Position numbers and translations under genes: made by a program. The notes below the pieces were generated by a model that had not been told where the DNA came from, ran no database searches, and worked only from the letters and a program-made list of their open reading frames with translations. 64,000 nt of DNA from Gonapodya sp. JEL0774 (lineage: Eukaryota > Monoblepharomycota > Monoblepharidomycetes > Monoblepharidales > Gonapodyaceae), in contig JADIIX010000010.1 of assembly GCA_027604505.1 (NCBI GenBank), positions 186,001 to 250,000 of the forward strand, read 5' to 3'. This document shows, in pieces, positions 27,448 to 39,609 of the stretch (its first letter is position 1; each line of letters begins with the position of its first letter).

Positions 27448-28432
27448 TTAGAATAAATTTCAGAGGGAGGAAAGGGAGTGCAGATAGCGGATGTGGGAAT
27501 ATCCCAATGAATCTGAAAGGACGTTTGGTGGGGAATTGGATGGTTCAGATCCCGGCAGGTATCCGGCAAGGCAAGACAAGGACGGGGTAGGTAAATGAAT
27601 GACAAGGAGAAGAGATGCAGAATGAGATGACGGTGATCGGGGGAGAAGCGTCGCGGGGATGATAAGTCGATGAGCCACAGGAGGGATGATTCGGACAGAG
27701 CGGGCAGCGGGGGATTTGAATAAGCACACGATGGACGAAGCGTCGATGGGTGAATTTGGGAATATGGGTTAACAGCTTCTCACCTGAGGGTGGAAAGGCG
27801 AGTGGATAGTGTTGGATCACTGGCTCTGTTGAAATGCGAATGTGATGACCCCGTTTCACAGACCACAGCGCTCATCCCGGTTATCCTGAGCATACTCATT
27901 CCACTGTTCACGGTCAATAGTTGAGTCCTATCAATTGCATGCAAATATGTACGTCTTGTTGGCGTGTGCCGATCTTTGCTCAAAGCCCATTCAAACATGT
28001 ACTCCACAAAGATATTTTCAATTTACCGGCATCTACAAATATTCAACGCATTGTTTTCCTCCTGCTGTGGATGAGGGTCAGTGCCAGTCGATTTCGTTTA
28101 GCGCCACCAACCATCTGTGAGTTGTGAACCGCGGCAGACAATTCCTGTCCTCATCCCACACATCTTCCCCCAAGAAATCGCCTGGTTCACCTGGTTTTTG
28201 CGAAATCCTCGACTAAAAGGCAGGGAACTTCCTTTTGTACCATCATTGGCGACCGTGAATTCTTCCGCGGGACGTGTGTCAGCACGAGATCGGAATCAGC
28301 TGTCCCCCATTCGACTTATTCGACTGAGGAGTCCACCACAACAGGTGTTTTGGCTCATTAGCAACATCAGAAGTAGAAACAAACACTTTCCCCATGCTCA
28401 CACCCTGCCACTTTTCTTGAGCTGCATCACCA
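27448..28432. other. divergent intergenic region between RSR1 and the kinase-cyclase gene
   Basis: About 985 bp holding the promoters of both flanking genes. Several short frames occur on both strands but none has a convincing start, splice site or motif. Confidence 0.4.
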
Positions 28433-31400
28433 ATGTTCTCCTTTTCCAACCAACCTGACAGTCGAACATCTGGACCTGCTGATGTCTATGCACCATCAGG
28501 AGGCGTGTTTGCAGTGCCAAACAACGGGAAAGTGCGAATTACAGCATCTCGATATGCGGACTTTCTGGGTTCGTGGATTGCATGATCGCTTGCTTCTCCC
28601 TGTCAACCGTTGTCGACAGTTTTCCGCCCCGTTCCAGGCTATCGAATCTACGAAAAGATTGATGAAACCCCTAATGCGAGTGTGTTTAAAGCTCTGCGGA
28701 TGACGGACAGCAAGCCTGTCATCTTGAAGGCCCTGGACAAGGACTTTCCAACCATTGAAGACCTCCAGCGGTATCGAGCTGAGTTTCACCTCCTCAGCCT
28801 CGCGAGCCACATACCCGGAGTCATTACTGCTATAGCACTGGAGACTTTCAAGAATGACTTAACGGCCATGGTTCTTGAGGACATTGGAGGCCCTTCCATC
28901 TGGCAGTGGATGGTGGGACATGGTCTGGAAACTGCATCCGTGGGCAACGCCCACGACGACCTTGACGACGCTAGAAGTCACCTCGAGGGGGACGTACCAC
29001 TGTCAAAGTTGCCGGTGGAAGAGGTGATGCGGATTGGACTGGTACTCGGGAGGACCCTGGCGGACTTGCACGAAATACCCATCATTCACAAGGATGTCAC
29101 ACCTCAGGTGGGTAACATGGCAGGCGATAAAGCCAGGAAGTTTTCAAGCGGCTTGTGCCGTCCTTGGCGATGGTAATTTTTGGCTCTTTGTTTGTCCCGT
29201 ACATAGAATGTCATCTGGAATCCGCAAACGGGCGAAGTCCGCCTCATTGACTTTGCTCTCGCCTTTCACGGGCGAATGGAGCGACCCTATGAAATGCAGG
29301 GTACCATGGCTTGGATTCCGCCGGAGCAGACGGCACGGATCAATAGGAATGTGGATCGGAGAAGGTGAGAAAGCGAATACTTCCGGGACAGACGCAGAAA
29401 CAAGCGTTTTTTCTAATTGATGGAACGTCAACAGCGATCTTTTCGGTCTTGGTGGAACTATGTACACAATGCTTTCCGGCCGAACTCCGTATGGCACTTC
29501 GGATCCCCTTGAGTTGCTCCATTGTGTTATGGCACTCGACCCGCCCCCCCTTACTGACGGAAAAGTACCTTCAATGTTAGCCAAAGTTGTGATGAAACTT
29601 CTGAAGAAAGCGCCAGAGGACCGTGTAAGTCTCACTCCCTTTGAAGTGACCAAGGTTGTCCCTACCAGCTCATATCTCACCAAATTGCGATGCACAACAT
29701 GTGAAACATAGTACCAATCTGCTGAGGGCCTGGTTGCAGATCTGGAGTATTCCCTGGAGTGTTATCTACGGGATGGCACTATCCCTGATTTTGAGCTGGG
29801 CGAGTACGACCTTCGAGCTCTCGAAATCCCTTCGAAGCTGTACGGCCGGGAAAATGAAATCCAAGAAATCTACCGATGTTTCGAGGACGTGGCCTCTCGG
29901 AATCAACCAGAGATTCTCATGGTCAGCGGATATTCCGGGATAGGCAAGACAACAATCGTATGGGACGCTATTGCAAACGGCCTGCTCCAGCGCAGAGGGA
30001 ATTTTATAAAGGGGAAGTTCGATCAGATGAGGACTCAACCCTACCATGCTATCTTGAGGGGGTTTGGAGAGTTTTTGAAGGGACTCCTCAGAGAGGAACA
30101 GACTGTTGTTGCCGCTTGGAAACAGCGGTTCGAAAGGGTTCAGACGAGATTATCCACGGTATGTTGCACATCTCTGCTGTATATTTTGCGGGTGCAATGT
30201 GTGGGGCGATGATGATGATGAATCGTTTGGTGTTCCGCCCGATATTCCTAGATAATCGTCGACTTGATTCCGGAACTGTCTTATTTTGTGGACGCTACCA
30301 AAATGGAGAATCTTCCTGCATCTCAGGCGTTGGAGAGATTTTCTATAGCCTTTTTCGAATTCATCATGGTTTTTTTGGAAGAGGATCGACCGCTTGTTTT
30401 GTTTCTGGATGATATGCAGTGGTAAGTTTCTCCCGAGTACCCGCGTGCAACCTACATCTGAGTCCATAAGTATTTTGGAAACAGGGCGGACTTGGCATCA
30501 CTAAAACTCATTGAGATTGTGATGGACAACATCAGCTCGAACCACGTTCTGTACAACTACTCCTCGCATCCATTCCTCTTTATCGGCTCGTATCGTTCCA
30601 ACGAAGTCGGACCAGGGCATCCATTGATGAATTTCTTGGACCGTACTCGAGATACGGGCGAAATTCAAATGGAAACGATCAACTTGCAACCATTGACCAT
30701 GCAAGATGTCGCGTTGATGATCGCCGATACGGTACACAAGCCCGACAACGATCGGGGCCTCTTGGAGCTCGCTAGTACGGTATTCGAGAAGGCTGGTGGT
30801 AATCCGTGAGTTGTTTTTTTAAGATGTTAAGCTTTGACGGTTGAATCACATGTGTGGTATGGTTTGTAGGTTCTACATCAAACAACTACTGACCAAAATG
30901 TACGACGAACGGATGTTCACGCAAGTTTGTGACCGAATTTCGCGAAGATTTGCATGGTCGTGGGACATGACACGCATTCGGACGTTAGGCATTATGGAGA
31001 ATGTTGCAGACATTTTGGTGAAGACTATTCATGACCTTCCGGAGCGGTCACGCGTTTGCCTACAATGGGCAGGATGCTTTGGCACTACTTTCACCCTCGA
31101 AGACCTGTGCGCCATGCTGGAACGGAGCGCGAAGGTGGTGGCTCGAGAGTTGCAAGCTCCCATTGATCGGGGCTTGATTGCTCCAAGGACGTTTTTCAGC
31201 TCTCGAATCACTGACGACATGAATGACGAGACAATCCACCGATTAATAAAGTCCGACAGACCTGGCTACGTGTTCTTGCATGATAAAATTCGACAGGCGG
31301 CTTATTCTATGAACACACCTGAAGAACTAGCCAAAATTCATCTTTCAATCGGTCGCGTGCTTAAGGCCCGATTGGCACTGAGAGACGATCCAGGTGCCGG

Positions 31401-34400
31401 AACCGGTGGTCACCAGAAACTCATATTCCAGGTCCTTGACAACTACGCCAAAGGTTTTGATTTGATTAAGGATGAGAGCGAACTTGGAGAATTATCGCAA
31501 CTCAGCTATGAGGCAGGGAAGCAGGCGTGCTCTACCGGAGCATACAATCTTGGTTATCGTTATTTTGCTCGCGCTTTGGAAATCAAGATGAATCTTCGTG
31601 GAAATCGACCATTGAAGTCTCAAATTGATCCCGACTACCGGTACATATTCAACTTGCACTACGCAGCAGCTGAAGCTGCCTATCTCTCACTACAGTATGA
31701 GGAGACACAACGTTTAGTTCAGCTGATGGACAGCTACGTTGAGAATCCCTTGGACAAAGCACGGGTACAAACGCTACAAGTGCGCCAAGCTATGGCCCGA
31801 GATAAACCACAGGAGACGATAATGCGAAGTTTGCTAGTGTTGGACAATCTTGGTGTGCACATTCCACGCGACCCAAGTACTTGGACTATTCGCCAGCTAC
31901 AGAATAAAGTGAAAGGATTCCTGAAGGGCAAAACTGATGATGAATTGATCAATCGCCTGGTGAACATCAATTGCGATATACTTGTTGATTGTTCCCCACT
32001 CAAAGTTCCTGGTTTTCATCCAGGAAACGACGACGGAGATTGACAACTTCATCATTTCAATTCTAAAGGATCTTCTGACGTACACCTTGAACTACGAGCC
32101 GAGATTGTACGCTGCCATTGCTCTCAACTATGCTTCCATCACAATGCGGACGGGATCAGGAGCATATGGTTACGTAATTTACGCGACCATTCTAAGTTCT
32201 CTTTTCAATGACTACGACGGTAAGTGGACTTTGCTCTCTTGCTCGCAGGACGGCTGTCGGTTTCTCTTGTTTTAAGGAATCAAATGTTCTTGGACCGCAG
32301 GTGCCTACCGTTTTTGCAAGATTGCGATAAAGCGAATACACACAAGTGACACAAAACCACGAACATATGCGTACGCGCTCTCATTTGGATTGGATTACAA
32401 AGAGAGTATGCGCGACGGCTTACCACTGGCTATAACGGCGCATGGTCAGGGCGAGCACACAGTTTGGTCCGAAGACGAATGCGATTCTCACAGATTGTTC
32501 TTTCCGACAGACCTTGCAAACGAACATGGTGACAGTGAAGAGATGGCTCTCACTGCAATCAAGTTAGGTTTCATTGCATGGTGGGGGGGAATCTCCGTGC
32601 GAACATTCAGAGAAGAGCTCGCGGGTCGCATCATACAGACGTTCCGAATCATCAATCGGCCCATGCAACAGCGCTGGATAGCACCGTATCTTCAGGGTAT
32701 GGATTGTCTGGCCAATGATGTTGGAGATCCAAGCCGTCTTTGTGGAGAATGGATGGACTTTGATGAAGAACTGGAAAAGCCGGCTTCGGAAAGGTTCGAA
32801 GGAGATGCAACTGCTTTGCTTGTATCAGCGGGTATCGAGGTAGTTCTTTGTTTCCTCTGGCGGGACTACGACAGAGCCTGGCGAGATCTGGTTCTCATGA
32901 AAGATGCACGAAAGCGCACACAATCGTATCGACTTTCGGACCATGTTCCGATTTTATGGTATGAGATTTTGGTCCGGATCAAGCTTTTGGGAGCCGCCCG
33001 ATCGCAAAAGTTGGGCGATCTCAAAGGTTTTGACTTCGACGCGGAAGCCATGGTAACTCCGCCTGACGGTTCCGCGTTGGATCTGACACCTTCTGAGACG
33101 GGTACTTCGTTGACAGATGACACGGTGATGCCGCGGGAATGGAGCAAATTTACGGAGATGAGACAGTTGTACCGCATAAAGAAGGAGCTCAAGGATCTTA
33201 AGATGTTCGCCGATATGGCTGAGATGAATCACAAGCATAGATACCTGGTAGCGTGTGCGGAGCTTGCTGCGTATCAGCATAACATCGCCGCACTTCAACT
33301 ATACGAAGATGCCGCAAAACAAGCACAGGACCGGTCCTTCTATTGGGAATACGCAATGATTCGGGAGCTACAGATGGAGTTTCTCCTCAGTAAGGGCAAT
33401 GAGATCAGTGCAAAGCAGCTTTTTCGAGAAGCCGTTTACTACTATCAGAAAGACGGTGTTCTGGCCAAGAAGAAACATCTTGAGTCGATTCATCCGAACT
33501 TGGTTCAGACGAAAGTAGATTTATTTGGGTTACCCCAGGATCGGATGAGTACTGCAGATAGTGGGCACCACGGATTTGCGACTATTTCTGGAGGGGGGGC
33601 AGGAGAGTCTATCGATGTACTCTCACTATTCAAAGCCACACAAGCCATTTCGAGGCAGGTTAGCTTTGACAAACTACTGGAAATGCTTGCCGGTATATAC
33701 TTGGAAACCTCTGGTGGACAACGTGTGGTGTTTTGCAATGTCACACGAGGACCCCCTCGAGTCACAGCGGAGGGTTTCATCGACAATGCTGCTGAAAGCG
33801 ATGGAGCTCGTACTTCAACTGTTATCTCCGCACTCAGTGACGGTGCAGGAACTACCCACGCGTATGGAGGGAAGCGTCCCTCAGTTGGATCACGGGGGCG
33901 GCGCACTCCTACCATGGACATGAGCGGTTCTTCCATGAGTTTGCGACGCGCGTCTCAAGCAACCGGTGACGCTTATGGTGGAATTACATCCACCCCCCCG
34001 AGTAGGCCATCCACCAACCGCCTACCAAGCCTCGTTCCGGCGGACGAGGCAAATCTAGGAGCTTCTGGAGCTTGGACGGCTACAGGCCCTCCTGTGCAGT
34101 CTCAAAGCGGACCACTTGGACAATTAACATCGACCACAACACCAGGGAAGGAGTTATCGCCTAGCAATGGGTGGATCCCGTCACCTGCACCTCAGGTGAA
34201 CGGAAATGGCATACCAACCGCGGCATCGACCGTTCGGCGTGGATCAACAACACTCGACGTCGTTGGCAATCGTGGTGTTGGTGGAAGAAGAGGTTCGAAT
34301 TCCAACGAAATGTTAATCCTCAAGAGTTCGCGAAGGGGATCCGCGGCTGGAAACGAGCTGCTGACACGGGAGCCTAATGGCGAGCTTGTTCCTGCCTCCC

Positions 34401-36037
34401 CATCGGTAGCCAATAGCAGTCAAGCGAGGCGTGGATCCCTTGACGATAGAGCCAGTCGGAGAGGGTCTGGCGATGCGGATCTTAGCCATAGCGGGGGAAG
34501 ACGAGAATCGAGCAGTGATGGAGGGAAGAGCGACGAGCGCCTGACACCAGCGAATGTAAAATTTGCCTTGATGCGCCGTAACGCTGACTCCGACATGCTT
34601 CCAATGTCGGTTTTGAACTTCTGTTTACGCACCAAAGAGACGGTTGTTTTGGACAATGCCATGACTGACGCAAGGTAAGTTCAGTTACAGAAGAGCAAAA
34701 TCGAGGTGGTGGGCTGAGAACTTTATTCTCATTTTGATCTGGCCTCAAAGGTTTGGCAGCGATATTTACATTCGGAAGAATAAAGTTCTGTCGGTGCTGT
34801 GTGCCCCAGTCCTATCGCAATCACAAGTGACTGGGGCAGTCTATTTGGAGCATCGCAATCTATCTGGAGTTTTTACTCCTGAGCGTTTGTATGTTCTCAA
34901 CATTATGTTTGGGCAGGCTGCGGTTTCCCTCGAGAATGCACGTCTCTACTCGTCGATAAACAAGTTTGTCCCCGACGACATGATTGCGCAACTCAAACAC
35001 GAGAGTGTGCTTACTGTTCAACTTGGGGATTGCATTGAGAAGGATATGACCGTAATGTTCTCAGAGTAAGTGAGCGTCGAAAATTGCCGGTCATGATTTC
35101 CAACTCTTACGCTTTCTTGACCTGAAGCATTCGTGATTTCACCACGCTGAGTGAAAGTATGAATGCACGGAAAACCTTGAGCTTCCTCAATGCCTATCTT
35201 AGCAAAATGCAGCCGCTTATTGAGCAAAACAAGGGCATAGTGGACAAGTATTTTGGTGATGGTATACTAGCTCTTTGGAATGATCCGGATGGTGCGCTGG
35301 ATAGTGCGATCTTTATGCAACGAGAGCTCCAGCACTTCAATACCAATAATCTGAGCGAGAAAACATATCACCAACGAGAGACCAGAGTTGGAATTGGATT
35401 CAATAGGTGGGCGGAACGTTTTCAGGATGTAGTGCCTCCAACACTGGAGTTTCACCTCCTAATATTGATTAGCGGACGCCTCATGCTTGGCGCGATCGGT
35501 GCACGCAGTCGCATTGATGTTAGCGTTATTGGAGATACTGTCAACCTTGGTTCCAGAGTAGAAGGACTGACAAAGTTCTACCACGTCGACTGTCTTGTAT
35601 CAGAGCACACTTTTGTTCGACTAAAGAATCCAAATCGCTTCAACTTCCGGATGATCGACCTCGTCAGAGCCAAAGGGAAAACGGAGGCAATCAAAATTTA
35701 CGAACTGATCGACGGAGAGTATGATGAGAGACTTCGGGAGCGCAAGTTGGCAATCCGTACAATATTCACGGATGCGGTCAACTTGTACCAACGTAAAAAT
35801 TTCATGAGCGCACTCCAAAAGTTTGATGAGTGCTGGAGGTTGTGTCCAGAGGACTATTGCACTCGGATGTACAAGGATAGGTGCCGGAAGATGCTACAGA
35901 TGATTGCGGATGGTGTGAATATCAATAATTGGGAACCCGTGGAAATTATGTTCGACGTGAGTCCAGTACCAGATATGGATGATCGCTTTTGTTCAGTTTT
36001 CACTCTGAATACCTCTTCACCTCCATCATAGAAATGA
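28433..36037 (+). CDS. kinase-like / AAA ATPase / GAF / class III nucleotide cyclase multidomain protein
   Basis: One spliced frame of roughly 2,200 residues. Order: (1) protein-kinase-like domain (RIYEKIDETPNASVFKALRM, catalytic loop HKDVTPQNVIW, DFALAF, WIPPEQTARINRNVDRRSDL); (2) AAA/NTPase sensor module with Walker A GYSGIGKTT and Walker B RPLVLFLDDMQW; (3) helical-repeat region (FLHDKIRQAAYSMNTPEELA onward); (4) GAF domain (SFDKLLEMLAGIYLETSGG ... VTGAVYLEHRN), split by about 250 Ser/Gly/Arg-rich residues; (5) class III cyclase with metal aspartates in MFSDIRDFTTLSE and KYFGDGILALW and the Asn/Arg pair in VIGDTVNLGSRVE. The start at 28433 (MFSFSNQPDSRTS) joins by an intron to GYRIYEKI. 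The last intron probably leads to AAA-TGA (stop 36035-36037); without it the stop is at 36031. The kinase-AAA-GAF order is known from bacterial and fungal sensor kinases, where a histidine kinase usually follows; here a cyclase replaces it. Confidence 0.88.
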
Positions 36038-36371
36038 GCCTTCACGTACGCCGGTGACAGTCAGTATCGATTCTTCCCCTGACTTTCGAAATAATGATGC
36101 CTTCGATATCACAATCGCATTTATACGTACAGATACCCAAGTTATATATTGAACACTATGTCACGTCTGTAAATAGAACACGAATGAAAGAAGTAGTAAT
36201 ATTGTGATGTTACCCCTGAATTTACAACAACGTCATCCAAATCCATAAATGGCCCCCGAACTCACGTTTCATGTGGTGTTCAGTGTAGTCACAGTTTCTC
36301 GTCAGTTTCTGTTTTACATTGTCACGGTATCCACATTGCGTGATCTTCGTTGAACTCTGACAGTTTCCGCA

Positions 36372-37369
36372 TCAACTTCAAACTACCTTGCAAGCGCCAT
36401 CAACTCACCGATAAGTGTCATCACGACATGTGCGAATGGAAAGAATCCCCATCATGGATCACTACCATTTTCTGGTCCAGCATGCTTTCCAGAAATGACG
36501 TCATCGATTTTCGGATTGTTCGTGGCAAGTGAGTAAAACTTGACTATGATCTCACGAACTGGGCCTCGACTCACGCAATCTCCCGCAGTGTTTTTAATGG
36601 GAGGGCTCATCGGATCAATTGCAGTCTCAAAAGCCTCGTTGGGGAGGAAAGGATCACTCCAGTTGCAAACACGTGCGATATCGCAGGCTGTATTTTAGAG
36701 TACACCGCAGGAAATGTGTTTTGGCTATTCAGCTCAAGGTACGATAAACATACATTCCACAGATCTTCGATTTCTGAGTTACAGTTGTACATCGAGGCTA
36801 ATTCAAGGACTGGATGGAGGAATCTCTTGCACCTGTATATTTCTGAGGTTGCCCCGACTTCGGCTCGAGGTGATTGAGAGAGAAACTTCCTTCGTGTTGT
36901 TGGCGCAAACAATCTTCGGAACAGGGGTTCTCGGTGTTTTCAACCAGATTGCAATAGTCGTGGGACTCATTTTGGCACAGCTTGCAGGTGGGATTCCATG
37001 CACGCTTCCCTCACATGCAACTTTTCACGGCGGTATGAAAAACATTTTTACATCGCGCTCCTCATTCGCTTTTGTATAGGGTTATTACTCTCGTCTGCCA
37101 CACTTTGGCGACTCGCTGTATCAGTATTTCCGGTTGTTTTTCCCTTGGTATCTACTCTCCTGCTTCATTTCTGTTCAGAGAGCCCAAGGTATCTTGTGCT
37201 CTGCGGCAAACATCGTGAAGCCAGGATCCAGCTTCACCAGCTTCGTGGTACCGTTGACATTGATGACGAGCTCGATGCAATTGTGCGGAGCCAGCCCGGT
37301 GGGGGGTTGGACAGTCGCGGTGAGACAGTTGACACCGTGGAGACTGCCACCGAGGAAATGGAAAGTTAG
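36372..37369 (+). pseudogene. N-terminal half of a sugar-porter-type MFS transporter (broken)
   Basis: Spliced pieces match the first six-helix half of a major facilitator sugar porter: INSPISVITTCANGK (loop after helix 1), LMGGLIGSIAVSKASLGRKG (helix 2 and the loop 2-3 motif), LIQGLDGGIS, LYISEVAPTSARG, VLGVFNQIAIVVGLILAQLA and the PESPR-like SESPRYLVL after helix 6. Two single-base frame breaks are needed to join them, near 36664-36670 (CAAACACG) and near 36829-36832; the introns around 36533-36589, 36734-36792 and 36878-36918 look normal. The frame stops at 37367-37369, in the central loop, and the second half is missing from this place. A matching C-terminal half lies at 62.1-63.1 kb. Confidence 0.7.
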
Positions 37370-37401
37370 AGCTGCTGACAGCATCCTTACAGACGTAGGG
37401 A

Positions 37402-37812
37402 ATGGCAGATCTACACATTGCATTCAAATGGAATAGTGACATTGATGGCGCATTTTATAGTGTTTTCCGGGAAGCGGTAAATGTGGACGAAAACCATACA
37501 TTCCCACTCCTAGGCTACATAGCTAAAAGGGGGCTGCAAAAAGAGAGGATTGGTACCATGATTGTACAGATTGTAGTAAGGGGTGCTAAACCTGAGAATG
37601 TGAGTGATCTATTGAATTGGTTCAAAAGCCCCCTCTCTAACGAGGTTAAAGTGAATGTATGGAGGGAAAATAGCGTAATGGCTGACTCCGCGATAGCTTT
37701 GATGTCTCGTGACACATTAGATGCTACTCATCGGAATTGGATAGAACAAACTGTAAGTAGCAGGGTTGCAGCGCAAGTACGGACTCACAATCTTACGCAA
37801 AGACTGGCGTAA
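37402..37812 (+). CDS. orphan 136-residue protein of unknown function
   Basis: A single-exon frame starting MADLHIAFKWNSDIDGAFYS with balanced, coding-like composition (IAKRGLQKERIGTMIVQIVV; NWFKSPLSNEVKVNVWRE) and no intron. I do not recognise it. It sits directly at the broken end of the transporter fragment, and its base use is more AT-rich than its neighbours, so it may have come with a foreign or mobile piece of DNA. No signal peptide, membrane segment or metal motif is evident. A chance frame of this length is possible but unlikely given the composition. Confidence 0.5.
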   Translation: MADLHIAFKWNSDIDGAFYSVFREAVNVDENHTFPLLGYIAKRGLQKERIGTMIVQIVVRGAKPENVSDLLNWFKSPLSNEVKVNVWRENSVMADSAIALMSRDTLDATHRNWIEQTVSSRVAAQVRTHNLTQRLA

Positions 37813-38340
37813 CACAGTAGCGTAAACAGTGGCGCTATCAGTAGTATAAAGGAGAGAGTTTCTTTACTTGTGTGATGAAGTACATGTATACACTTCGGAG
37901 TATCCTGTTCAATCCCGGTGCGCAGGGGACACTATTCATGTGAATAGCTTTGGTCAACCGGTTCTCAAGAAGACTCTCGCTTTCAAGTGAGGGAGAGTGT
38001 GGAGTAGACTGGCCACCGGATCTCACTGTTGTTTCAATATTCCCTTCGGCCCAAATGACGGATTCTAAGGTGGCGAGAATTGGCGATACACACGGAGATA
38101 CTATCACTCGTGAAACCCAAATGGTCAGACCGCGAGGAGCTCCAGATGATTTGAAGGTGCAACTCTGACCAGGTACCAACCACGGCTCAGCTCGCCTTAT
38201 CCACTCGCAGTGAGAGCGTTGGAAGGGTGACGGTGAGCTGTGGAGTGTGGAGTGTGTGATGGATGATATGAAGAATAGTCAAGTACTTCTGTAAGTTTAT
38301 TTCGCAGTGAGGGACAGGTTGTCCGATCCTCGTTTACTAA
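37813..38340. other. intergenic region
   Basis: About 530 bp between the orphan frame and the 3' end of the amidohydrolase gene. Overlapping short frames occur on both strands; I see nothing else. A T-arm-like string (gttcaatcccgg) near 37.91 kb has no tRNA around it. Confidence 0.35.
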
Positions 38341-39609
38341 TTAAATGTTGACTGATCCATCAGTGCCCAACATTTCAATGGCATTCTCCCTCCAAATTCT
38401 CTTTTGCTGTCCCTCTGATGCGAAGATCTTTGGAATTCCAACTGAGAGACTCTCGACAAGCATTCTTACAATAGGGCCAGGAGTCCTATCCAGATTCAAA
38501 AATCGAAAGACGTCATGAAAATGACTTGTACGGTAACAAATGACACCCATACCATATATAATCTGATCCGTATAACAGCCGGTTGCTTGCGTCGTCAATA
38601 GATCCAAGATTCCTGATGAGCATTGGCAACTGATTTGGGAGGGCAAAGCCGGCGAGGTCCCAGTGCAAGCTCATAAGTCCTTGCTGGAACTCCTCCGCTG
38701 TAACTTCCGACTGGGTGCCAGCGTATCTTGATGTACCAATGACTCTGACCCTGTCAATGACGGGAGCAAAAGCACCACCACAATGCGAGGCAATCCAGCG
38801 GATGCGTGGATACCGCTTCAAACAGCCGCCAAGAAGAAGTTGAGTGAGAGCGCGCGCAGTCTCAAGCTGGTACTCGAGCATCGGGTCAGCATATTGGGAG
38901 AAGTTCCCGCCATACAGGATAGTCGCATTGTGCAAGGTGTCCGAAGGTTTTTGTGGAACCCCAGTATTCGAGCGGAAAGAAGCTCCATGGTGGGTGTGGA
39001 AGTCAGGGTGGACACGTAAACATGGCGCGGTAGGGTGCATGAAAACCACCGAGGAGTGTGCATTGAGGTCCTGATGAGGGATAGATGATAGTCATAGTAA
39101 CTAAGCGATGACTGCCGGTGGCCGTAGCCTCTACTCACTTCATACAATTCGTTGAACGATGGGTCTCCTTGGTAGATTCCGTGATGGTTGCTCATCACCA
39201 CGAACGCATTGACACCGTATCTCTCCCGTACCCTTTGAGCTTCGGCAATGCTTCCGTGTGTATCTGGAAGTGGAAGACTTGCGAACATACCAAAACTGTG
39301 TGGATTTTTCTTGCAAAGTTCAGCTGTCCAGTCGTTGCAGTCCATCGCGAGCTGCCTCGCTTCAGTATCTGCCCCAGGAACCAGGTGCACGCCCGGTGCC
39401 GATATAGACAGGTAGGCCTTCTCGACTCCGATTTCCTTGTTGACTTCCAGATGGGTCTGAGAATTCCATATCATCACATTCTTCTCGACATGCTCACGCA
39501 GTTGACCGTCCACATGCGTCCAATCACCCAATTCGCTCAGAGCCTTCGCATAGGGCGGGGGGATATGATGGACATGGGTGTCGTGCTTTCGCTTTGAAGC
39601 TTCTGTCAT
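38341..39609 (-). CDS. amidohydrolase-2 / ACMSD-like decarboxylase
   Basis: This superfamily includes zinc-dependent decarboxylases of aromatic or muconate acids (ACMSD, gamma-resorcylate and 2,3-dihydroxybenzoate decarboxylases). The frame starts at 39609 with MTEASKRKHDTHVHHIPPPY; HVH is the zinc-binding HxH near the N-terminus. SFGMFASLPLPDTHGSIAEA, VVFMHPTAP, IRWIASHCGGAFAPVIDRV (conserved His) and LLYGSDYIW (conserved Asp) follow in the family order. Two introns are clear, one at about 39062-39137 and one before TPGPIVRMLVESLS. The zinc and catalytic residues I can see are intact. It is divergent from the FAD monooxygenase gene with only 258 bp between start codons. The exact substrate is not given by the sequence. 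Confidence 0.85.

Noticed and set aside
36607-37003. Minus-strand frames opposite the transporter fragment
   Set aside because: They are antisense shadows of the helix-coding exons on the plus strand.
37900-37930. tRNA T-arm-like string gttcaatcccgg
   Set aside because: No acceptor stem, D-arm or anticodon arm can be placed around it at the right distance.
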